This document shows positions 35,031 to 41,332 of a stretch of DNA of 64,000 nt, in pieces. The notes below the pieces were generated by a model that was given only the letters and a program-made list of their open reading frames with translations, was not told the origin of the DNA and did no database searches. The DNA is from Flavipsychrobacter stenotrophus (lineage in GTDB: Bacteria > Bacteroidota > Bacteroidia > Chitinophagales > Chitinophagaceae), in contig NZ_PPSL01000002.1 in NCBI RefSeq assembly GCF_002954265.1, positions 868,001 through 932,000 of the forward strand, given 5' to 3'. Each line of letters begins with the position of its first letter. The stretch's first letter is position 1. The position numbers and the translations under genes are program-made.

Positions 35031-35461
35031 GTACTTTCGGAGTGGAGTTAGTGCACAAGCTACCATCTAACAATATTGAAAACCCGCAAACGTTGGGTGA
35101 ACATTTGAAAAAGAAACAATTTGAGCTAAAGATAAGTCAAAATGAAATGGCAAGGCGTATTGGTGTTGACCCTGAGAATATCATTAACTGGAACTTGCGA
35201 GGGAGAGAACCACATATTACTTTTTGTCCGAGAATAATCCAGTTTTTGGAATATAACCCATTTCCCGCTGACACGAGTACCTTAACCGGGAGGTTGAAAA
35301 TGTATAGGATAGAGCATGGGTTATCACAGAGAGCATTTGCCGAATTGTCGGGATTGGATGAGAGTAGTATTTGTGTTTGGGAGAAAAACGAGAAACAGCC
35401 CGTCCCGAGCAAACGAAAAATATTAGAAAATATATTAAATCAAAAAGAGCCTTCATCCTGA
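35012..35461 (+). CDS. Tandem XRE-type helix-turn-helix protein at element left end
   Basis: The 149-residue protein has two HTH domains in tandem. The first is TLGEHLKKKQFELKISQNEMARRIGVDPENIINW (about 27-60), with a PHITFCPRIIQFLEYNPFP linker. The second is LTGRLKMYRIEHGLSQRAFAELSGLDESSICVWEKNEKQPV. The ATG at 35,012 and the first two codons belong to comM antisense DNA. From Ile3 on it is element DNA, and in the excised circle that frame is continuous with the recombinase at 53,597. In the integrated state it can be made only from this host-borne ATG or an internal start. It could regulate excision, which is inference. Confidence 0.85.
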   Translation: MDIPALGTFGVELVHKLPSNNIENPQTLGEHLKKKQFELKISQNEMARRIGVDPENIINWNLRGREPHITFCPRIIQFLEYNPFPADTSTLTGRLKMYRIEHGLSQRAFAELSGLDESSICVWEKNEKQPVPSKRKILENILNQKEPSS

Positions 35462-35471
35462 AGGCTCTTTT
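35443..35471. terminator. Bidirectional terminator after the tandem-HTH gene
   Basis: AAAAGAGCCTTCA and TGAAGGCTCTTTT form a perfect 13-bp stem around TCC. It overlaps the HTH stop codon and lies 20 bases before the convergent gene's end. Confidence 0.9.
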
Positions 35472-35489
35472 AAAAATAATCACATATAT

Positions 35490-36143
35490 TTATCTGCTCT
35501 TAAAAACAAATAATATTTTTTTCATTTCATTGAAATGAGAAAATATAAACCAATTTGTAAAAAATGAAACGAATACAAATAATAAGAAAATAACGTGCGA
35601 ACTGATTTGACCTGCTAAATCATAAAAAATACCTATGTGACAATACTTCGCCAAAATTACAGTAAAAAACAATGCAATGAATGTATTGATAATAGTAAAA
35701 AAAAATATTAGAAATGGAAGAAAAATAATATCAATTATAAAATTTTTGTAATAACCAATCATTAACTGCAATAAAATATAACATAGTGATGATACTCCAA
35801 CAAAAATCCCATAATTTAAAAGTGTAGTATAAGCTTTTGGATATTGAGAATACAATAACCGAGAGTATGTATCTTGATAGAATGAATATGTAAGAAATAA
35901 AACAAAAATCGAAAAGAAAATAGCGACGCTGTGATTTTCAAAAAGTGATTTTAATTTTTTTCGCCCGATTTTTGCATATATTAAAACAAAAAATATGTCA
36001 TATAATAAAATGCCGAATATCCCTCCTGTTGCAGCACATAATGGAATTGTAATTGGCTTCAATGATTCCATTTCTTGCCCATATAGCCCACCAAGGGTAG
36101 CAAAAAAGCCGCTAACAAAAATTTTAATTAGTTCTTTCGACAT
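35490..36143 (-). CDS. Hypothetical multi-spanning membrane protein
   Basis: From ATG 36143 (MSKELIKIFVSGFFATLGGL) the 217-residue protein has about six hydrophobic segments (GIFGILLYDIFFVLIY, SVAIFFSIFVLFLTYSF, YGIFVGVSSLCYILLQL, IIDIIFLPFLIFFFTII, FIALFFTVILA, SHVIFLLFVFVSFFTNWFIF). It is strongly AT-rich, more so than the chromosome genes, consistent with transfer. No family was recognised. Confidence 0.65.
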   Translation of the reverse strand: MSKELIKIFVSGFFATLGGLYGQEMESLKPITIPLCAATGGIFGILLYDIFFVLIYAKIGRKKLKSLFENHSVAIFFSIFVLFLTYSFYQDTYSRLLYSQYPKAYTTLLNYGIFVGVSSLCYILLQLMIGYYKNFIIDIIFLPFLIFFFTIINTFIALFFTVILAKYCHIGIFYDLAGQISSHVIFLLFVFVSFFTNWFIFSHFNEMKKILFVFKSR

Positions 36144-36167
36144 AAAATCCTGTTTTAAGGTAACCAT

Positions 36168-37033
36168 TACATTACTGTCAGCATTTCAATGAACTTATTT
36201 ATCCTGTGTTCTCTCCGATACATAAAAGAAAGTAGAGCACAAATAATAATGCAAAGGTACTAACATTATCTATTGACCGTTTACTCTCACAAATAATCTT
36301 GTTTTATTAAAATCTGATGACAACTAACTAAATCTTTTCAAAGGAATGCACAAGCTAATCCATGATGGCTGCGCCGCTACCGCTCTACAGCCAGCCGCCC
36401 GCTGGTAAAATGGAATTCAGTCTTTCCGTTCGGCAAAAATCCCGCCAAACCTAAAACAATCACTTGCCCTGGAATGTATCTTTTAAAGGAACAGGGCAAG
36501 AAATTGTTTTTATTGAGCACATAAATACCCGCTATCGCTGGGAATCCATGTACGCAATATCGGTTTGTCATGCTTTTTGCTTCTCACACAAAGACTTTCA
36601 TGGGTGCTTCCATATCCTTTAGGCTTTAACTCTCTCTCATTTCAAACACTGCAAAAAAGCAGAGTTTTCATTCCTTCAAGTAGCCTAAAGTCTATACGCA
36701 CCCCTCGTTTTTGCTCGCCTGCTATGCCACCGTCTGCGCTTCGGATTTTTTGCTGCCACACGCCCACGCCTATGTATCCATGCCACACAAAAATCCTACA
36801 CTGTGCGAATGTTGCATATACATGCTGTTAACATTCGCGCCATCCGGTGGCACTCGCAGGAAATCCCGCTACGCTTGATTTCCTTTCTGGCGAGACCGCA
36901 CAATGACCGCAAAGAAAAATTGCAGTCATTTTTGCCAACGCGCAGCTGAGGGCTCTTTTACCTTTCCAACAGCACCGCAGATTAGCAGGACACTTAGAAT
37001 TTATATCTTTACGATATTTATAAAATTTTCCCA
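36168..37033. other. 866-base gene-less stretch inside the element
   Basis: No frame is convincing. The base composition is richer in G+C than the flanking membrane-protein gene. Hairpins are visible, e.g. AGGAAATC/GATTTCCT at 36,858-36,884 around CCGCTACGCTT. A 64-codon minus frame (36,377-36,571, ending KTEFHFTSGRLAVER) may be translated, but the surrounding frames are full of stops. I have the impression of similar non-coding tracts in other Bacteroidota mobile elements but cannot check. It could hold an oriT, a structured RNA or a replication region. Confidence 0.45.
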
Positions 37034-37519
37034 ATGACAGGAAATGAAGGGTTAATGTCAGTCCGTGCATTAAAATTGCTGTTGAGCAGATATGGAGATG
37101 ACTACCAGATTGATTTCGGTATCAATTATCTTGTGTCCTTGAAAGACGAAGGTTCGAATATTTTGTCGTGTGAGTGGATAAACAAGGCAAAACAAGATGC
37201 CATTACCGAAACGCGTAAGCAAGAGGAAGCATACAAACATGCAGCCGAAACAAGTTTACCCCTTGAACAGAGTGGGCTTGATAAAAGAACTGTAAGATTA
37301 TTAGCTACTAACGGCATCCATACAATATATCAGCTTGCATACAACACCCAAGAGGAAATAATGAGGATAAAAGGACTGGGGATGAAGGCAATTTCGCAAA
37401 TGGAAATCGAACTCCCAAAACACGGGTGGTGGTTTGGCGGCTGTCTCATGGAAAAATCAGAGAAGACAGCCAAGAAAAATAATGGAGCATTTCGCAAAAA
37501 AATTACTCCAACCCCATAA
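37034..37519 (+). CDS. RNA polymerase alpha-CTD-like protein
   Basis: The 161-residue protein has an N-terminal segment of unknown type (about 1-75) and then a helix-hairpin-helix module. PLEQSGLDKRTVRLLATNGIHTIYQLAYNTQEEIMRIKGLGMKAISQMEIELPKHGW matches the alpha-CTD pattern (helix, hairpin, 'GxxxLxxIxxxLxxxG'). Chromosomal RpoA is about 330 residues, so this is a stand-alone CTD-like protein. It could bind DNA UP-elements or regulators, inferred from the fold. It is followed closely by a convergent gene. Confidence 0.65.
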   Translation: MTGNEGLMSVRALKLLLSRYGDDYQIDFGINYLVSLKDEGSNILSCEWINKAKQDAITETRKQEEAYKHAAETSLPLEQSGLDKRTVRLLATNGIHTIYQLAYNTQEEIMRIKGLGMKAISQMEIELPKHGWWFGGCLMEKSEKTAKKNNGAFRKKITPTP

Positions 37520-37604
37520 AGAGGTCAGAGTAATTTTATGGATGTGACAAATTGCTCAACACAAAGTACGCTAGAAATATTCTAAATCCATATTGTAGGT
37601 GCTT

Positions 37605-38003
37605 TTACTGGTTGCTGTCTTTTGAGGCAATGGAACTACGCAGGTAATTGCAAACAGTCGAACAGACGAAGGCAAGCATGGCAACATATGCTCCTGAAAA
37701 CATGTCGCCGCCACTATGAGCGCTGTTAAACACCGCATAGGTCGCAAGGACAGCGACCACTCCTATAATACCGAGCACAATGGCGACTTTCGGATTGCGT
37801 ATAATTGCAACAGCAATTCCGCAGCCAATTGCAAGTAAAAGGGAGAGTTTGCACAACATAGAAACATAGTGCGAATCAATCCCGAACAATTTGATGCCGG
37901 TTGCGCTTTCCCATCCGCCGCCCAGAAGCGGCATGAACAAGAGAGCGAGCGATGCCGCTATGCCGGAGACGGCAGAAATGAGTGTGTATTGTTTACTATT
38001 CAT
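37605..38003 (-). CDS. Hypothetical membrane protein
   Basis: Start ATG 38003 (MNSKQYTLISAVSGIAASL) follows the upstream gene's stop by 10 bases, so the longer frame from 38117 is rejected. The 132-residue product has four hydrophobic segments (LISAVSGIAASLALLFMPLL, SMLCKLSLLLAIGCGIAVAII, VAIVLGIIGVVAVLATYAV, GAYVAMLAFVCSTVCNYL). No family recognised. It probably forms an operon with the secreted protein upstream. Confidence 0.7.
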   Translation of the reverse strand: MNSKQYTLISAVSGIAASLALLFMPLLGGGWESATGIKLFGIDSHYVSMLCKLSLLLAIGCGIAVAIIRNPKVAIVLGIIGVVAVLATYAVFNSAHSGGDMFSGAYVAMLAFVCSTVCNYLRSSIASKDSNQ

Positions 38004-38013
38004 GATATGTGGA

Positions 38014-38628
38014 TTAAGAGCCAACTGAAAAACAAAAAGCGGTAATAGAGTTGCCGTTAGCCGCGTCAGACATTTTACCAGTGCCTTTTGCGCCATTAAT
38101 TTTGAAAAAATATTCACCTTCGGCTAATGGTTCTTTTGTGGTAATAACATACACACCATCCGATTGCTTTTTTAGAACTATTGGGATTGAGTTGTCTTCT
38201 GATGCTTTTTTGTTGTTCACCGCAACCCCGAGAGTTATGTGGGCATAGTCAAATATTCTTTCTTTTTTCTTTATCTCATCAAACGCAAACAGCTCTATCA
38301 GGTCTTCGGGATCTTCATTCGGAGGAATGCTGATAATGTACTTATCCGTTGCCTTGCCTGTTTGAACTACTTTTGCATGTGCGCCTTCCGCAGTCATATA
38401 GACTTTGGTTTTACCGGATAACGCCCGAACAGTATTAACCGAACCAAACAAACTGTGTGCGTTGTCCTTGACCGCCATCATAGTTTTATCCAATGAAAAC
38501 AGTGTGTTATCTTCTTTGACACCCATGATTTTGTATTGAAAATCGGGTGCAGGAATGCTCTGTGCATTGCTGGTAATTACAAATACAGCCAGTATTATGG
38601 CTGTCAGTAGTGTTGTTGCGTGTCTCAT
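38014..38628 (-). CDS. Secreted hypothetical protein of the element
   Basis: The 204-residue protein has a signal peptide (MRHATTLLTAIILAVFVITSNAQ). Its body is beta-rich with DAHSLFGSVNTVRALSGKTKVYM-like strands and ends KEPLAEGEYFFKINGAKGTGKMSDAANGNSITAFCFSVGS, a pattern typical of periplasmic Bacteroidota hypotheticals. Its role on a mobile element is unclear. It is divergent from the XRE gene at 38,744. Confidence 0.7.
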   Translation of the reverse strand: MRHATTLLTAIILAVFVITSNAQSIPAPDFQYKIMGVKEDNTLFSLDKTMMAVKDNAHSLFGSVNTVRALSGKTKVYMTAEGAHAKVVQTGKATDKYIISIPPNEDPEDLIELFAFDEIKKKERIFDYAHITLGVAVNNKKASEDNSIPIVLKKQSDGVYVITTKEPLAEGEYFFKINGAKGTGKMSDAANGNSITAFCFSVGS

Positions 38629-38743
38629 AATATATCTGTATTTTTGTTCGGCAAAATAATCTCATACATTTGTATTAAGGAAGGAATAAATGGAATGATT
38701 TATTTCGTTGTTGGAATATTTTATTTCACCCAAAACATTAGCA

Positions 38744-39136
38744 ATGCCACCCAAAACAGCAGTCATCGCCCCGCACATCGGTAGGAAAATTGAGAAGATA
38801 CGGACATTAAAGGGTATCAAGCAAGATACGCTTGCTGCCAAAATCGGCATGAGTCAGGGTACGTATTCCAAGATAGAGCAGAGCGCAACGATAGACGAGG
38901 CAAAATTGAAATTAATCGCTGAGGCACTGGAATTAAGTGTTGATGCCATAAAAAACTTTAATGAAGATGCGATAGTCAACCATATTCAGAATAACTACGA
39001 CAGCTCGGTTGTGAATTCGCAAATCAATTACCAATTCAACTCAATTGAAAAGATCGTTGAACTGTACGAACGGATGTTGCAGGATAAACAAGAACTCATA
39101 AATTCGTTGCAGTCGCAATTACAGCAGAAAAAATGA
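38744..39136 (+). CDS. XRE-family regulator with coiled-coil tail
   Basis: From ATG 38744 the 130-residue protein has an HTH_3 domain (IGRKIEKIRTLKGIKQDTLAAKIGMSQGTYSKIEQSATIDEAKLKLIAEAL, about 10-60). A dimerising tail rich in Glu/Gln follows (IEKIVELYERMLQDKQELINSLQSQLQQ). The upstream ATG at 38,708 is less likely. It is divergent from the secreted-protein operon, which it may regulate. Confidence 0.85.
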   Translation: MPPKTAVIAPHIGRKIEKIRTLKGIKQDTLAAKIGMSQGTYSKIEQSATIDEAKLKLIAEALELSVDAIKNFNEDAIVNHIQNNYDSSVVNSQINYQFNSIEKIVELYERMLQDKQELINSLQSQLQQKK

Positions 39137-39146
39137 TAGACAAAAA

Positions 39147-39176
39147 GACCCAACGCAATATATTCGTTGAGTCTTA
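39147..39176. terminator. Terminator between XRE gene and convergent small gene
   Basis: AGACCCAACG pairs with CGTTGAGTCT (one internal mismatch), followed by TATTTTC on the plus strand. Confidence 0.6.
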
Positions 39177-39199
39177 TTTTCATGGCGATTATTCACAAG

Positions 39200-39415
39200 C
39201 TACTTTTTACTCCGTTGTATCACATGGGATAATTGTCCCATGAACTCTAATTCACGCTCCAATGTTTCCAACCGGTGCTTTGGGACAAAATAAGCACTGT
39301 CGTACTGCTCCTGGTCTCCCATGCCTTGCATGGGATAACACTCCCTTTCAAACCAGACATATTCCATGAGCAGTTGCGCGTCTGGCCACGGGACAAGTAC
39401 GTAGTCCATTTCCAT
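39200..39415 (-). CDS. Small hypothetical protein downstream of ArdC
   Basis: From ATG 39415 the 71-residue protein reads MEMDYVLVPWPDAQLLMEYVWF then ERECYPMQGMGDQEQYDSAYFVPKHRLETLERELEF. The longer frame would overlap ArdC. It lies 10 bases after the ardC stop, so it is probably cotranscribed. Function unknown. Confidence 0.6.
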   Translation of the reverse strand: MEMDYVLVPWPDAQLLMEYVWFERECYPMQGMGDQEQYDSAYFVPKHRLETLERELEFMGQLSHVIQRSKK

Positions 39416-39425
39416 AACTGAAAAT

Positions 39426-40340
39426 TTAAAGGTGTTGTTCCTGTGGTTGAGTTTCTTCTTCAACTGATTTCACGTTGAGCATAAAATCAATTGCCTTTTG
39501 CGCCTGATTGGAGGCGATGAAAATGAAGCGTTTGTCGTTCTTCAACTTTTGCAGCCAGCCTTGAATATATGCGCTGCTTTGCTCAAACTCACTGGTGATG
39601 CCTGTGAGGGATTGCAGGTAGCATGTTCCGATTTCCGCAACCAATTCTTCGAGTGAATATGTCTCACTGCCAAATTTTTCGTTTTTGACCAGCGATTGCC
39701 TATTCAGTCTTTTTTCGTGGCCGGTGCTATGCACCAGTTCATGGAAAAGGGTTGAGTAATACGCACTGTCAGAATTGAGACTTTTTTTCTTCGGCATGTT
39801 CACAAAATCAAGGCTGGGGCTATAGTACGCCTTTTGTTCCTTATGCTTTATCACAGGGCATTCCGGCATGTTTTCAACCACAAATTCGCAGGTAGGAATT
39901 TCCTTAGTTTCCCTTTCTTTAGAGGGTAGATAACGCTCTGGAATATTCTCACACTGGCTCACGTTGAAAACGATGTAGTACCGAAGCATGGCTTTTTTAG
40001 TGCTTGAATTCGCATCGGGTGATTCAACGGTATTTTGAGTTTGGTTGTTTTTAACCATACTCCAAAAAACGACCATGTGTCCCTTTTCACCCTTTTTTAC
40101 CTTTGCCTTTAAATCACTTATTTGCTTGAAGGTCAGAAAGCTGTTGTCAGGATACCCCATTGAGCCTAAAAGCATAATGTTGATACCCCGATATGATTTG
40201 CCGGAGACTAAATTTTTTGGCAAACCTGCATCCGTCCAAGGTTTTAACCAAGGGACAGTACCAATTTCAAGTTGGTCGATAATTCTTTGGTTGACTATCG
40301 CATACACGTCTTTTTTCGTGTCGCCAGTTTGATTTTCCAT
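39426..40340 (-). CDS. ArdC-like antirestriction protein (DUF1738 plus zincin)
   Basis: The 304-residue protein has an N-terminal ssDNA-binding ArdC domain (DVYAIVNQRIIDQLEIGTVPWLKPW, and LLGSMGYPDNSFLTFKQI; about 10-130). A zincin-like metallopeptidase domain has HELVH at 200-204 and His208, with a probable third ligand in EELVAEIG. ArdC-type proteins protect incoming DNA from host restriction during transfer, and the domain pair is typical of conjugative elements. A 20-base perfect palindrome lies 80 bases upstream. Regulation from it is inferred. Confidence 0.9.
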   Translation of the reverse strand: MENQTGDTKKDVYAIVNQRIIDQLEIGTVPWLKPWTDAGLPKNLVSGKSYRGINIMLLGSMGYPDNSFLTFKQISDLKAKVKKGEKGHMVVFWSMVKNNQTQNTVESPDANSSTKKAMLRYYIVFNVSQCENIPERYLPSKERETKEIPTCEFVVENMPECPVIKHKEQKAYYSPSLDFVNMPKKKSLNSDSAYYSTLFHELVHSTGHEKRLNRQSLVKNEKFGSETYSLEELVAEIGTCYLQSLTGITSEFEQSSAYIQGWLQKLKNDKRFIFIASNQAQKAIDFMLNVKSVEEETQPQEQHL

Positions 40341-40420
40341 TTCTACGTTTTTAAGTTGTTAATGAATTTTCGTTTCAGAAACAGTGTAGAAAATGGAAGG
40401 GTGATATATAAGGGGGAAGA

Positions 40421-40440
40421 ATTTACCATATATGGTAAAT
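40421..40440. promoter_or_regulatory. 20-bp perfect palindrome upstream of ardC
   Basis: ATTTACCATATATGGTAAAT is self-complementary. Its inner TTACCAT-N2-ATGGTAA recurs exactly at 47,027-47,042 and with one change at 53,491-53,506. It is a likely operator for one of the element's HTH proteins. Confidence 0.75.
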
Positions 40441-40453
40441 GGAAACAGCGTGG

Positions 40454-40633
40454 CTATTTTCTCTGTTCGCTGATTATTTGCTTGACCTTTTCGGCAGTCA
40501 GTTTAGTAACCTCGTACATATCCAAACAATATTCCGCAACTGGCACACCATCCGTGCGCTGCTGTTTAAGCATGTCGATGACCAGCTTTGTAAAAACTTC
40601 ATTTTGTATTTGGCGTATTTCTTGTTCGGTCAT
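40454..40633 (-). CDS. Small hypothetical protein
   Basis: From ATG 40633 the 59-residue protein reads MTEQEIRQIQNEVFTKLVIDMLKQQ then RTDGVPVAEYCLDMYEVTKLTAEKVKQIISEQRK. It is helical and charged. The same frame runs further upstream but as non-coding-looking residues. It lies upstream of the palindrome and ardC on the same strand. Function unknown. Confidence 0.55.
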   Translation of the reverse strand: MTEQEIRQIQNEVFTKLVIDMLKQQRTDGVPVAEYCLDMYEVTKLTAEKVKQIISEQRK

Positions 40634-40795
40634 AGCGGATGCAAAAGTACGCACTCCATTCCTCATATGATGTACTTGACACAAAAGAGGAACATCAAAA
40701 AAATATTAGCCAATTTGTTTTATTCAATAAAAACATTTTGTATTTTTCGCTGCGCTAATATACCCCCCGAATATATTTCTCACCCCTTAAAAAAT

Positions 40796-41332
40796 ATGGG
40801 TATGGTATATCTAATCGTTGTAGTCCTCGGTATAGCCCTTGTGGTATATCTGCGGATGAATAACCGCTATACGGTGAAAGCACCGTGGCAACATTTCTTT
40901 GACGGTGCGGATTTTGCCGCCAGTGAATTCTACCAACAAGTAGAAGCTGAAATACGAGCGTTTAAAGTTCCCGATGTATCGTATGGCCGCGAGTCATTTT
41001 TTCAAACACATATTGCATCAAGCAGGCAAGAATACTTGAAAATCAAACGTGGCGAGTATGTGATATATATCTGTGCTGCTGCATTCGGCAGAGGTACATT
41101 CATATCGCAATGGTCATGTCTTAAAGTGCAGAAGCAGCGTAATAATATACCTGTCATTAGTAAACTGTTAGGCATGGACAGGAACGACAAGTCGTTCTAT
41201 CAAGCGGATACGGAAGGCATGTTCCAGTCGGCAGTCCACACCGCATTGATGAATGTCGTAGATGGATTAACGACCGCAAAAGGCATTCGCGGACTGACGG
41301 AAATGGAGCGGCACATACAATTAGGTAAGTAA
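40796..41332 (+). CDS. Partner protein of the large DNA-pumping ATPase
   Basis: From ATG 40796 the 178-residue protein has one N-terminal TM helix (MGMVYLIVVVLGIALVVYLRM). A soluble domain follows (APWQHFFDGADFAASEFYQQVEAEI ... EYVIYICAAAFGRGTFISQWSCLKVQKQ) and a helical tail. It overlaps the ATPase start (TAATG), so the two are translationally coupled. A membrane-anchored factor of the ATPase is the natural inference. No family was recognised. The plus-strand frame before 40,796 is not coding. Confidence 0.7.
   Translation: MGMVYLIVVVLGIALVVYLRMNNRYTVKAPWQHFFDGADFAASEFYQQVEAEIRAFKVPDVSYGRESFFQTHIASSRQEYLKIKRGEYVIYICAAAFGRGTFISQWSCLKVQKQRNNIPVISKLLGMDRNDKSFYQADTEGMFQSAVHTALMNVVDGLTTAKGIRGLTEMERHIQLGK

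Noticed and set aside
34533-35066. The comM C-terminal half as a separate ATPase gene with its own start
   Set aside because: The first codons upstream of the core are element sequence, and the rest aligns as the missing end of the gene at 55,084-56,141.
36377-36571. Minus-strand 64-codon frame as a gene
   Set aside because: Neighbouring frames are full of stops and no start context is visible; kept only as a remark in the non-coding tract.
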